The position numbers and the translations under genes were made by a program. A stretch of 64,000 bases of DNA from positions 310,001-374,000 of the forward strand of contig NZ_SMGP01000003.1 in the NCBI RefSeq assembly GCF_004339745.1, in the 5' to 3' direction. Source of the DNA: Paraburkholderia sp. BL9I2N2 (lineage in GTDB: Bacteria; Pseudomonadota; Gammaproteobacteria; Burkholderiales; Burkholderiaceae). This document shows, piece after piece, positions 17,967 to 27,288 of this stretch (the stretch's first letter is position 1; each line of letters starts with the position of its first letter). Below the pieces are notes generated by a model that ran no database searches, was not told the DNA's origin, and saw only the letters and a program-made list of their open reading frames with translations.

Positions 17967-18131
17967 GCTGAATTAACCGGAAATCCGATGTGAGAAAGCG
18001 ATCCGACAGGTATCGGACGCGCGACGGTGCGTAACGAAATTCTATCGGTCATGTGCGTGCGTTTACATCACGAACAGGCCTTTTTTCTGGCCTCTTTTCG
18101 TTGATTTGCCCATCGTAGCCAGCGTCTTTTT

Positions 18132-18798
18132 TATGCGTGCGCTGCGTTCGCCGTGGGCGGATTGACGGAGGGCGCGAACGCGTTCGCCGCCAATGAGACG
18201 GCGGATGCGGGCGCGGCCGCCGCGCCTCAATGCATTGCGGAGCGGCCGTCGGCGCTGTCGTTGAACCGCTGGCAGGAAGACTGGTCCGCGCTGGCGAATC
18301 CGTGCGTGCCGCGCAAGCCATCCGATGCGCCCAAGTACATCCCGCTCGGCAGCAATCCATCGACGTATCTGTCGCTCGGCGCGAACCTGCGCGAGGCCTT
18401 CGAACTGAACAATACGCCGCTCTTCGGGCTCGGCAGCGCGAGGCCCGACAGCTACGTGATCCAGCGCACCGAAGTGCATGCCGACGCGCGCATCGGTCAG
18501 CATGCGCAGGCGCTCTTTCAACTCCAGGGTGCGCGGCCCTTCGGCCGGCTACAACCTGATCCACGTGAAGCCGTCGATTACGTTCAAGGTGTCGCCGAAG
18601 GTCACGTTAATTACCGCGCGCGGTTTCCAGTGGCATGCGATCGCAGCCGATGCAATCTACAGTCAGGGCATGGCTGTGGTGCCCGGCACGGAAGGGCAGC
18701 GAACGCGCTGGACCGGGATGTATAGGCAGGTTCGCGCCGACTGGCTTGTCAGTTCGAAGGTTGCGCCCGCGCTGGAAGCGGTGCGAACGCTGACTTAG
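18132..18798 (+). pseudogene. Alginate export family outer-membrane protein, internally deleted
   Basis: Pieces of one beta-barrel porin of the alginate-export family. The first (about 18153-18540) has the tail of a signal peptide (CAAFAVGGLTEGANAFA) and the mature N-terminus with LSLGANLREAFELNNTPLFG and DSYVIQRTEVHADARIGQHA. The frame then changes and continues with a C-terminal strand region (GYNLIHVKPSITFKVSPKVT, then YSQGMAVVPGTEGQRTRWTG), which stops at 18798. Around 250 central residues and the last strands are missing. The ATG at 18132 is also out of frame with the signal tail. This is clearly a dead gene with at least one large deletion. Confidence 0.8.
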
Positions 18799-18895
18799 GC
18801 GAATACTGGAGGTGGCCGACAGAAAAAGTCGGGCATTTCGGATTGCTCACGGGGGCACCAGGTGTCGGCATCAATGCGGCTGACTTGAATACAAA

Positions 18896-19176
18896 GTCGA
18901 CAATAGTCTCCGGCTTTCAAAAGACAGTCTGTTGCAGACTGTGCGGGACGCCATCACATCCGCATCGCGCGCGACTACGAAGATGCCGGTATCACTGACG
19001 TGACCCTGCGAGAGTGGCCAGCGCTCATACAGTTGCTTTTGGATGTCGATAGCCGAGAGCGGAAATTCACGTCCGTGCTCGTGTACGACGTCATCCCGAT
19101 GCGCCCGACCTTCGACGAACCAAAAGCTGCAATCCACAGCACTCTTGTCAGAAGTGAGTCAATGAGTTTGGACTGA
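18896..19176 (+). pseudogene. Serine recombinase (resolvase/invertase) fragment
   Basis: One frame carries the mid part of a resolvase-type catalytic domain: IRIARDYEDAG (family pattern IVRxYxDxG), then LREWPALIQLLLDVDSRERK and FTSVLVYDVIPM (family: FSxVLVYDVSRWGR). The active-site Ser region upstream, and everything after the SRWGR-like position, is missing or altered; the frame ends at 19176. It is a relic of a site-specific recombinase, probably from a former mobile island. Confidence 0.6.
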
Positions 19177-19360
19177 ATCGCCGCTGATAGTGGCGATTGG
19201 GACGGCGCCGCCGCGTTCTCGTGGCGTACTCGCGTGTGCGAACTCGGCTTGTCTTCGTCGCTGCAGGATTTTTCGTTGTGTGCAAGAATCGCCGCGCGCG
19301 GCTTACCGGCCATAACAACGACAGTAGGCCGACTTCATATTGGTGACGAGGAGTAGACAC

Positions 19361-20683
19361 TTGATTCAGCGAATTTCCGCCTTCTTTACTCAGGTGGTGC
19401 ACAGGTTTTTGCCGGACCCCCTGATTTTTGCCATCCTCCTAACCATCGTGACCTTCGCGCTCGCGCTTGGTTTGACGCCGAAAGCACCCGCGGACCTCGT
19501 GATGCTATGGGGTTCTGGCTTCTGGAATCTGCTCGCATTCTCGATGCAGATGGCGATGATTCTTGTGACCGGCCACGCATTGGCGAGCTCAGGCCCGGTC
19601 AAACGGATGTTGGTCGCCCTCGCAAGCTCCGCGCGTACACCCGGCCAAGGCGTGATGCTGGTGGCGTTTGTGGGCGGAGTGGCCTGCGCCATTAACTGGG
19701 GCTTCGGTCTGGTCCTCGGTGCGATGCTTGCGCGCGAGGTCGCGAGACGTGTCCCCGGAACGGACTACCGTCTCCTCGTTGCAAGCGCCTACATGGGTTT
19801 CCTGACGTGGCATGGGGGCCTGTCTGGCTCTGTGCCGCTAGTGGCCGCGACCAAAGGCAATCCGATGGAGAAGACAGTAGGTCTGATTCCGGTATCGCAC
19901 ACCATATTCACCGGCTACAACGCGTTTATCACCATCGGCCTCATTATTCTTTTGCCAATTCTGGCGAGACTCATGATGCCGAAGCCGGAGGACGTCGTCA
20001 CAGTGGACCCGGCCCTTTTGCAGGACCCGCCGAGTGTCGAGCGCAAACTTCCTCCTAACGCGACGTTCGCGGAGAAGATGGAGGAAAGCCGTATCCTGGC
20101 GTTCCTGGTGGCGGCACTGTGCGCCGTGTTTCTGGTAATCCGATTCGTCAAGAACGGCTTCGTTCTTGACATCGATACCGTGAACCTCGTGTTCCTCGCA
20201 GCAGGTATCGTGCTTCACAAGACGCCGATGGCCTATGCGCGCGCTGTAGCCGGTGCAGCCAGGGGCGCGTCCGCCATCATGATTCAGTTCCCGTTCTACG
20301 CTGGCATTCAGGCCCTTACGGACCATTCGGGGCTGGCTGGTGTAATTACGAAGTGGTTCGTCGACATCGCGAACGTTCACACATTCCCGCTTCTGGCGTT
20401 CCTGAGTTCGGCGCTTATCAATTTCGCGGTGCCGTCTGGCGGCGGTCATTGGGTGGTGCAAGGTCCCTTTGTTATGCCGGCAGCGCAAGCACTTGGCGCC
20501 GACCTCGGCAAGTCCGCGATGGCAATTGCCTACGGCGAAGCGTGGACGAATATGGCGCAGCCGTTCTGGGCACTGCCTGCACTTGCTATCGCCGGTTTGG
20601 GCGTTCGAGACATCATGGGCTACTGCGTGACGGCACTTCTGTTTTCAGGCGTGGTTTTTGTGGCTGGTATGTACCTGTTCTGA
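19361..20683 (+). CDS. atoE: Short-chain fatty acid transporter (AtoE family)
   Basis: A 440-aa polytopic membrane protein, nearly collinear with E. coli AtoE, the short-chain fatty acid (butyrate/acetoacetate) uptake protein. Conserved segments: RFLPDPLIFA, GFWNLLAFSMQMAMILVTGH, INWGFGLVLGAMLAREVARR, ALINFAVPSGGGHWVVQGPF and MAQPFWALPALAIAGLGVRD. The start is most likely the TTG at 19361 (M-I-Q-R-I-S), which matches the E. coli N-terminus and has GAGGAG 8-10 bp upstream. The in-frame TTG and GTG at 19340-19343 lie before that ribosome site. No ato degradation genes are adjacent, but relics of an acetate-type symporter lie 2 kb away. Confidence 0.93.
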   Translation: MIQRISAFFTQVVHRFLPDPLIFAILLTIVTFALALGLTPKAPADLVMLWGSGFWNLLAFSMQMAMILVTGHALASSGPVKRMLVALASSARTPGQGVMLVAFVGGVACAINWGFGLVLGAMLAREVARRVPGTDYRLLVASAYMGFLTWHGGLSGSVPLVAATKGNPMEKTVGLIPVSHTIFTGYNAFITIGLIILLPILARLMMPKPEDVVTVDPALLQDPPSVERKLPPNATFAEKMEESRILAFLVAALCAVFLVIRFVKNGFVLDIDTVNLVFLAAGIVLHKTPMAYARAVAGAARGASAIMIQFPFYAGIQALTDHSGLAGVITKWFVDIANVHTFPLLAFLSSALINFAVPSGGGHWVVQGPFVMPAAQALGADLGKSAMAIAYGEAWTNMAQPFWALPALAIAGLGVRDIMGYCVTALLFSGVVFVAGMYLF

Positions 20684-20833
20684 GAAGGTCGGCGTTCCGC
20701 CTCAAGCGAGGTGGGGCGCCCAGGAAGGCATGTTGCGAAGCTTCGTGTCCTTCCGTATGAACTACATCGGGCCGTTGCTGCTCGCCGGCTAGGCACTAGA
20801 TTCCTTGACCGAATTGATTTCGTGGCGATTGGG

Positions 20834-21237
20834 TCAAATTTTCCTACGCAGCGATTTTTGCTTCGTAACACCATCTGTTGTGATCTGTTCGGGGCCGCGG
20901 CTCAGTTGCGCAACCCTCGCCTGCAACGCCAAATATTCCGCTGGATTGACGAACTGCGTGCTTGTCCTGTAGCGGAGTTTTGCTTCGATTGGCACTGGTA
21001 ATTCCGGCTCGGCAGCCCTGGCCGAACGTATACCGACCAGGCCGCCATTCTGGTCGTGGACGAACGTCTGCCAGTTCGAACTGCCGTTCTGGTTCTGTTA
21101 TCGCGCACTCATGCCGAGCTTTTCGAAGTTTGCGCGGAACTGTGTGAACCCTTGGGCAAGCAGTGCAATGTGGTCGACAGCGCCACGTTCGTTGTCGGTC
21201 CGAATATCGTCGTTTTTATCGGCAGCTGCTCTGCCCG
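20834..21237 (-). pseudogene. VOC/glyoxalase-like protein with nonsense mutation and lost start
   Basis: Directly after the alpha/beta hydrolase stop, one minus-strand frame reads VDHIALLAQGFTQFRANFEK then LGMSAR, an in-frame TAA (21098-21100), and QNQNGSSNWQTFVHDQNGG then LVGI. These are the two halves of a vicinal-oxygen-chelate fold (metal His in VDHIAL, and FVHDQNG like the usual FxxDPNG). A Gln codon (CAA) changed to TAA would explain the stop. There is no start codon in the frame, and a further 60 codons of unclear origin follow to 20834. Dead gene, formerly downstream of the hydrolase. Confidence 0.7.
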
Positions 21238-22053
21238 CTACGCCACATGCTGACCAAGCCACGCAAGCAATGTGTCCGTGACGAAGGACTGATTTTCAAG
21301 GTTCGAGATGTGGCCCGCGTCGGGTATTAGCATTTGCCGGCAGCCAATCACCGCAGCCATTCGTGCCATTTCGGTTGGTGGCCGCGGAATGTCGAGTTCG
21401 CCGCACATGAGCAGCGTACTGGCGGCGTCAAGACCGGCAAGACGGGCAAGGGCGTCGGACCGCCCGAAAATTAACCGGCCCAGCGGTACAACCGACTGTC
21501 GCAACTGGTCCGCAGAGAACCTCGCCAGCGCTTTTCGAAACTTTGCGTGCACTTCACCGTCTAGCGTTGCGCCCCGGCGGAAAAACAAAGGCACGATGAC
21601 CTCGATCATCGGAGCGGGAATGCTGCCAAGCGATTCGATCGCGTTGAACATCTGGGAATATTGCTTGAGCGTCGCATCGGGTTCGGCGCTCCTGTCGGTA
21701 TCCATCAGGACGAGGCACTTGACACGGCTCGGTTCTCGCAACGCGAGTTCGGACGCCCACATCCCGCCCACCGACAAGCCGACTATCGCGCATTGTCCGA
21801 TACCCAGGGCATCCAGAAGACGGCCCGCATGTGTGGCCAAATCGCCAAGCGAACGCGTATTCTCCGGGAGCTGCCCGGATTGCCCGTGGCCCCAAAGGTC
21901 CGGAACAATGACCTGATAGTGGCGAGACAACGCGTCGATTTGCGGCGCCCACATTGACGAATCCCACAAGTAGCTGTGCCCCAGCAGCACCGGGAATCCC
22001 GTGCCGTGAGTCTGATAGTGCAGCGGCTTTCCTTCAATTTCGATGAATGGCAT
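21238..22053 (-). CDS. Alpha/beta fold hydrolase
   Basis: A 271-aa cytoplasmic alpha/beta hydrolase with no signal peptide. Catalytic parts are visible: oxyanion-hole region LLGHSYLWDSSMW, nucleophile elbow VGLSVGGMW (Ser in GLSVGG), acidic residue in LLMCGELDIPRP, and the His in DAGHISNLE. The family includes 3-oxoadipate enol-lactonases, epoxide hydrolases and C-C hydrolases. PDLWGHGQSG is typical of the enol-lactonase-like branch. Substrate unknown. Its former neighbour, a VOC protein, is now a pseudogene directly downstream. Confidence 0.88.
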   Translation of the reverse strand: MPFIEIEGKPLHYQTHGTGFPVLLGHSYLWDSSMWAPQIDALSRHYQVIVPDLWGHGQSGQLPENTRSLGDLATHAGRLLDALGIGQCAIVGLSVGGMWASELALREPSRVKCLVLMDTDRSAEPDATLKQYSQMFNAIESLGSIPAPMIEVIVPLFFRRGATLDGEVHAKFRKALARFSADQLRQSVVPLGRLIFGRSDALARLAGLDAASTLLMCGELDIPRPPTEMARMAAVIGCRQMLIPDAGHISNLENQSFVTDTLLAWLGQHVA

Positions 22054-22610
22054 GTTTGATCAGGTAGAGGTTTCGAGTTCCGTGCGGCAGACTCGCTCCG
22101 TCGCAACGAGTGCAGCGTAATAACGCTTGAACCGATCAAAGCATTCCATCGGTTCGTTATGTTCCTGGGGCGCAACCTTGTTGAGGCACGGTTCTGCTGG
22201 ACCGCGGGCACGGGAGGAAAGTTCCGCCTGGAACGCCATCGCGCTTAAACGTTCGCATGCGAAGTATAAACCTATTCGCATTTGAAGCGCATTTGTGAAA
22301 GTCAACGAGCCGTCAACTGAAACTTGACATCAACGCGGCTGCGGCACTTCGCGAGGTTGAAGGAGCGGCTGGTGTTTGGCGCGCTCGCGGGGCAACAGTC
22401 ATGTCCAGCATCGCTGGCATATATAGCGGCCAAGAGCAAGTCGGCAGTCAGACAGGCAAACCGATGGGTTCTTCGCGAGACTGGCGACGCCCGCAACCAC
22501 GTTTAAGTTCGGCCGCGAGGCGTCATGGATAGGCCCCAATGCACGCTGAGATGGGTCGCTGTTAGCGAGGCGCCGTACAGGCGCTGGCCTGCACAGCGTC
22601 TTGCGCTACA
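22054..22610. other. Gene-poor gap inside the graveyard region
   Basis: No reading frame here resembles a known family. The part nearest 22053 must hold the hydrolase promoter. The rest is probably eroded coding DNA. Confidence 0.4.
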
Positions 22611-23459
22611 TCAGTGACTGGTGGCTTCCATAGGTGAAATGCCTGTCTGTGAGATGAACTCCTGCGCGTCGAAGGCGGCAATTTCCTTTTTGGCGCGGGC
22701 AGTGCGGTCAAGCTTCGAGAAGACAAATATGCCTGCGAAGGCGAGCGGCACGGAAAAAAGAGAAGGATTGTCGAGACTGACGGGCGCGGTGGCGTGTTGC
22801 ATGACATCAACCCATACCGGTTTGGACAGGATTGTCAAAACCACGGCCGAGACAAGGCCGAGTAGGCCGCCAAGCACGGCGCCTAGCGTGGTTGTGCCTC
22901 GCCAGAATATTGAACAGAGAAGAACGGGGCAATTGGCGCTGGCGGCAATCGCTGCTCCCATGCTGACGATAAACGCGACATTCACGTGCTCAAAAGGAAT
23001 GCCCAAGCCTACTGCGACCATGATTAGTGCGACAGTTGATATGCGCGATATCTGCATCTCCCGGCGATCGGACTGTTTCCCGCGAGCTATGCACGAAGAA
23101 TAGAGAGTTATCACAACTCGAATGCGCTGGTGCGAGGCGGCGACCGCTCGATCGTCCTGCAGAAAACCGGCTTCATCAACGAGGCCGGGCACTGTGAAGT
23201 ATTCGCGTATCTGGAACGGCTGCGCGCAAGGGATGCATTCAGGCGCGCGTTGATTGCAGAAAGTGCTCCGAATCGTCAGGATGGCGGGCAAGCGTAAGGT
23301 GTCCGCGTGAACCCATCGACTGCCGGTCTTAAGTCCGGAAGAGCGTCTTTGGCTGACGAAGATTGACTCCCCATTGTGTCGAACGTTCTTGGTTCGGTGG
23401 ATGACGAATGCGCTGCATGCAATCGCGATGAGGACGACAGCCATCAGGCCAGCGCTCAT
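22611..23459 (-). pseudogene. actP: Cation:acetate symporter (ActP-like), C-terminal remnant
   Basis: From about 23090 down to 22614 the frame encodes the last four to five helices of a sodium:solute symporter of the acetate type: SRISTVALIMVAVGLGIPFE, IVSMGAAIAASANCPVLLCS, TTLGAVLGGLLGLVSAVVLT, PVWVDVMQHA and DNPSLFSVPLAFAGIFVFSK. Upstream, the frame stays open to 23459 by chance but no longer reads as a transporter, apart from one hydrophobic N-terminal segment. ActP proteins are about 550 aa, so more than half is lost, and a piece of unrelated GST-like coding DNA on the opposite strand sits in the gap. Confidence 0.75.
23109..23297 (+). pseudogene. Glutathione S-transferase-like C-terminal fragment
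   Basis: A plus-strand frame lying within the broken symporter reads NALVRGGDRSIVLQKTGFIN and then CEVFAYLERLRARDAFRRAL before a stop at 23295. The AYLERLRARDAFRRAL ending matches the usual last helix of GSTs (AYxxRxxARPAFxRA). There is no N-terminal thioredoxin domain, so it is only a relic. The match is short and the call tentative. Confidence 0.4.
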
Positions 23460-23703
23460 GACTGATATTCGGCAGGCAAGGGCAGGTCGTCGATCATCGA
23501 CAGGGCATCTTCAAAATTCCAGCCGGAACGACCGGGTGACTTCGACACGGAGCGACCCGGTGAGTCGCGACAAGGCAGAGTCGAGAAACTTTCCAAAAAC
23601 CATCGCCTGTGCCCCCAGCCTGCTGATAGCTGTTGTGTTGGAGGTGACGACCCTGGTCATTTCTCCTAGAACGCCCGTATCGCTTGCCATTTTCAGGCTT
23701 CGC

Positions 23704-25431
23704 TCAGAACGTTTGCCAGTCATCGGCGGCGCTATCGGCCAGAGCCGTGTTGCCGCCGGTACGTTCGGCTCGCACGAGCTTTTGCGATGACGTAGTCTTT
23801 GCGATGGATGACGCGCTTCTGGCTACCGTTCGGGGCCGTTCGAGTGGCTGGACAGTCGCATGGGATGCTTCATGGTCGTCTACGCTGAAGACGGACACCG
23901 CGTCACGCAGACCCTCTGCCTGTTGCGCCAGAGACTGGGCCGCGGCCGAGGCCTGCTCGACGAGTGCGGCGTTTTGCTGGGTCACTTCATCCATCCGGGT
24001 AATGGCCGTATTGACCTGTCCGATACCGGTGCTCTGCTCCTCGGAGGCCGCCGCGATCTCACTCATGATGTCCGTGGTGCGCACGGCTGCCCGCACGATC
24101 TCAGTCATGGTCCGACCCGCGTCTTCAACGAGCTTCGATCCGGTATCAATGCGTCTGACCGATTCGGTGATCAGATCCTTGATCTCCTTCGCGGCAGTGG
24201 CACTGCGCTGTGCAAGCGTGCGGACTTCTCCCGCGACGACGGCAAACCCTCGCCCCTGCTCGCCGGCACGGGCGGCCTCGACCGCCGCATTGAGCGCGAG
24301 AATGTTGGTCTGGAACGCAATCCCCTCGATCACGCTAATGATCTCGGCAACCCGCCCGGAGCTTTCGGCGATCTCGTGCATCGTCGTGACAACACGGCTA
24401 ATCTCTTCCCCTCCCCGTCGCGCGACGCCCGAGCCTGTACCGGCCAGCTGGCTCGCCTGAATCGCATTGTCTGCGTTCTGGCGCACGGCGCTGGTCAGCT
24501 GTTCCATGCTCGATGCGGTCTCCTCCAGAGAGGCGGCCTGCTCTTCGGTCCGCTGTGAGAGATCGGCATTGCCCTGCGCGATCTCGCCTGAGGAGACCGT
24601 AATCGACTCGCTGGCGGTCTTGATCCGCCGGACGAGTGCCGCAAGCTGGTCTCTCATTGTGCTCAGCGAGTACATGAGGCTTGAGTGGTCGCCCGGCTTA
24701 AGCTGTACGGTGGCGCGCAGGTTACCTGCCGCGATCTCGCTGGCCAGTGCCATTGCGTCGCGAGGCTCACCACCAAGTTGCCTTGCCACACCAAAGGCGA
24801 TGACGAGGGCAACCACGATGGCGACCACGGCCGCTGCCAGCATCAAGCTGTAAACTAGCGTTTTCGCCTGCGCATAATCCTGAGCGGCCTGTTTGCCTTC
24901 GTCGTTTGCGCTGGCCGTATTGGCATCTACGATGGTCTGGATGTCTTTCTCGATTGCATTTCGAATCGAGTCCGACTTCTTGCGCAGCAGGCTCATCGCA
25001 TCGGCCTGCCGATCCTGTCTGACGAGTTCCAGAACCTGATTGTTGAGATCGAGAAACTTCGGCATCAGCATCTGAATGTCGGCGTAGGCGGTTTTTTCCT
25101 CGGGACTATCTACCAGAGTTGCGTATTCCGAAGATGCCTTCTGGTAGTTGGCCAGCGCCGCATTGATGCGATCTTCTGCAGTATGGGATTCATCAGGCGT
25201 CGTTGCGGTGGCGGCAAGAAGCTGACTTGCCCGGATGCCGCGAATAGCCAACTGCATCTCCAGATTGGTGCGTACGCTAGGCAATGCGTTGTCGCGCAGG
25301 GCGGCAACGTGCGTGTTCTCCTGATTCATCTTGTAAAGGGAAAACCCACCAAGACAAGCCATCAGAAAGATCACGAGAGAAAATCCCGCGATCAACTGCG
25401 TTACTACCTTGAAGTTTCTTCCAAACTGCAT
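23704..25431 (-). CDS. Methyl-accepting chemotaxis protein
   Basis: A 575-aa chemoreceptor of Tar/Tsr topology. TM1 spans about residues 10-32 (LIAGFSLVIFLMACLGGFSL). A periplasmic four-helix bundle follows to about residue 190, then TM2 (LVYSLMLAAAVVAIVVALVI) and a HAMP domain. The signalling domain has the hairpin tip EGIAFQTNILALNAAVEAAR then AGEQGRGFAVVAGEVR, which binds CheA/CheW. The last residues, DWQTF, resemble the NWETF pentapeptide that tethers CheR and CheB, so it is probably a high-abundance type receptor. A strong GGAGGGGG ribosome site precedes the ATG. The ligand cannot be inferred. No che genes are nearby. Confidence 0.95.
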   Translation of the reverse strand: MQFGRNFKVVTQLIAGFSLVIFLMACLGGFSLYKMNQENTHVAALRDNALPSVRTNLEMQLAIRGIRASQLLAATATTPDESHTAEDRINAALANYQKASSEYATLVDSPEEKTAYADIQMLMPKFLDLNNQVLELVRQDRQADAMSLLRKKSDSIRNAIEKDIQTIVDANTASANDEGKQAAQDYAQAKTLVYSLMLAAAVVAIVVALVIAFGVARQLGGEPRDAMALASEIAAGNLRATVQLKPGDHSSLMYSLSTMRDQLAALVRRIKTASESITVSSGEIAQGNADLSQRTEEQAASLEETASSMEQLTSAVRQNADNAIQASQLAGTGSGVARRGGEEISRVVTTMHEIAESSGRVAEIISVIEGIAFQTNILALNAAVEAARAGEQGRGFAVVAGEVRTLAQRSATAAKEIKDLITESVRRIDTGSKLVEDAGRTMTEIVRAAVRTTDIMSEIAAASEEQSTGIGQVNTAITRMDEVTQQNAALVEQASAAAQSLAQQAEGLRDAVSVFSVDDHEASHATVQPLERPRTVARSASSIAKTTSSQKLVRAERTGGNTALADSAADDWQTF

Positions 25432-25767
25432 GGCACCCCCTCCAGGATCGAGATAAATGGATCGTTATATTCCCTCGGAGAGCACATCAATTATTTTTAT
25501 GTGTAAAACGAAGCGACGAATATTACCGCAAAAAAAAGTAATCGGTTGGCATCATATTTATTACGTATTGCTTGTCATGTTTTACATAACACTTGAATGT
25601 CACCCGGTTGGCTGTGATGCTCCCGCGACACGGACTGTCCATGAAGAGCATCCAGCGGTATCCGAACGCGCTGGAGACTGCTGACCATACGCAACTCGCT
25701 GAGCTGAAAGTAAAGGCAATCCGACTGCAGGACAAGATCGTGCGCTTGCGATCCAGACGCACGTTCC

Positions 25768-25914
25768 ATGGCGACGAGCGGAAGACTGCAGGAGATCGGA
25801 ATTGAGGTAGGGGCCGGCACGATGCTGGAGGAGATCGGCCTGTTTTCGGGCGACCTGCACGGCACGCTGCCGGAGCGACTGCGAACTCCTTTCGGTTTTC
25901 TGCGGCCGACTTAA
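25768..25914 (+). pseudogene. Possible cyclic-nucleotide-binding domain fragment
   Basis: A 48-codon frame contains GIEVGAGTMLEEIGLFSGDL. This resembles the phosphate-binding turn of cNMP-binding domains, where G-x-x-x-G-E-x-G-L-F-S is usual, but the first Glu of the signature is preceded by Glu, not Gly. It is too short for a working domain and has no partner. Low confidence. Confidence 0.25.
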
Positions 25915-26346
25915 TGAGACTCTATTTATCAGGACTTGGAGCTTGCAACGTACCTGATTCAGCTCATTACTCGGCCGACTGGGAGCCGACACACTTGCGG
26001 CCGAAAGACTAGTACCCGTTTGTCAAGCGCGCTTTTGGCGTGCAAGGTCAGGTAGCAATCGGCCTTCGGTCTTCGTTGTGTCCGCCAGCCGGGGGGAGTG
26101 TCGTAGATTCAATGAGTTCCTCTGTAAAGCTGTTGGATGTGCGCCGCTTCACCGTTATTTTTCACGCAGAAGGTGACCGGCGAAGAGGTCAAAGCCTGAT
26201 GGCGTCTGCACGAAGCCGAGGCGCACCGGTCCACCGTATTCCTTGCATAAGTGAATGATGTCTCATGAGATGAGCATTGCGGTGCGTGCGCCACGCTCTG
26301 CGAGAGACGGTATCGTGCCGCTGGCCTCGGTGCTGGTCATGGCAGC

Positions 26347-26523
26347 CACAGTGGACGAAGGACATTTGTAAGCCGCCTGGTTGCGCAGGGCGACTCGCTC
26401 GACACGGTGCAGTTCCTGCTTGGGCATTCCGATCTGGACCACGTTGCCCCGTATCTGGAGGTGACTCGGCGGGAGCGATGGGAAGCCATCGCGACATTCG
26501 ACAGGGTCTTTGATAAAGATTGA
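26347..26523 (+). pseudogene. Tyrosine recombinase (phage integrase) C-terminal fragment
   Basis: The frame gives HSGRRTFVSRLVAQGDSLDT, then VQFLLGHSDLDHVAPYLEVT and RRERWEAIATFDRVFDKD before a stop. The H-x-x-R box (HSGR), the LLGHS box and the tyrosine context (PYLEVT) are the last three catalytic elements of a tyrosine integrase in the right order and spacing. The N-terminal domains are gone. It marks a lost integrated element. I found no adjacent tRNA or clear att repeat. Confidence 0.65.
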
Positions 26524-26688
26524 TGCGTGGATGCCGTTAACTATCGTTGGATGCAGATTCCACGTTCGAAGCAGATTCATGCAATTCGCATGATTAGCCA
26601 AATAGACGGTCGTGGGCCGGAAATGCGCCGAGTTCGCTGTATCAAATCGATTGAATTACTCGACGACACATTAAAGAGAAATTAGGAC

Positions 26689-27219
26689 ATGCAGAAGGCT
26701 AAAAAGGGTTTCCTCCGGGTTGGGGCGATGCTTGCCCTCTCTATGCTCGCGGCGAGCTGCGCGATCGACCCTTCCTCTCCGACACCATCGGGACAGAACT
26801 TTGCGCCCGAGATGACCGGCGCGTTCAATGTGGTGGAAATGAACGATAGCAGAGCGGGATTTTCTCGCCTGACCACTTCTTTCAGCTCGGACGGAACAAC
26901 CGGCTCGCTTTTGTACGACTACTCGAATGGGAATCGCATGGATGTCGAGCTCACTGGTTGCGCATCGTACACTCGCCATATTCTCCCTGGCGTAATGCAC
27001 GACAATGCCACGGTTGAACAGGACATTCATGAGGTCCGTTGCCGATCCACGGGATCTGTATGGCGCGTCGCAATTTTTCGGAAGGGTGCGCCTGGAACGG
27101 GCATCACTGCGTCGTTGAAGGCGGCGACGGGCTACGAATTTTCCTTTGATGTCCCCTTTAGATCCACTGTTGCAGTCAAGCCCGCCCCGGAGCGGGAGTC
27201 AATGAAGAAATCCGGGTAA
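26689..27219 (+). CDS. Hypothetical lipoprotein
   Basis: A 176-aa protein with a lipoprotein signal (basic start, hydrophobic run LRVGAMLALSMLA, lipobox LAASC), so it is probably anchored in the outer or inner membrane facing the periplasm. The mature part is beta-rich with two or three Cys (TGCASYTRH, EVRCRSTGS) and no family that I recognise. AGGA precedes the ATG at low spacing. The downstream DNA (27220-28210) is decayed, so any operon partners are lost. Function unknown. Confidence 0.6.
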   Translation: MQKAKKGFLRVGAMLALSMLAASCAIDPSSPTPSGQNFAPEMTGAFNVVEMNDSRAGFSRLTTSFSSDGTTGSLLYDYSNGNRMDVELTGCASYTRHILPGVMHDNATVEQDIHEVRCRSTGSVWRVAIFRKGAPGTGITASLKAATGYEFSFDVPFRSTVAVKPAPERESMKKSG

Positions 27220-27288
27220 TCGGAAAAGCGGGGCGCCGCGCAACAGGGAACACATGAACCAAAACACAGACGCGCGCAAACTGCCCGC

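Larger units (their letters stand above)
25432..26688. other. Gap of decayed coding DNA between chemoreceptor and lipoprotein
   Basis: There is no intact gene in 1.26 kb. The first 150 bases are A/T-rich and hold the chemoreceptor promoter. Farther on are short relics listed separately (25768-25914 and 26347-26523). A minus-strand stretch near 26140-26250 (LCKEYGGPVRLGFVQTPSGF) also reads like genuine protein but has no start. Confidence 0.4.
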
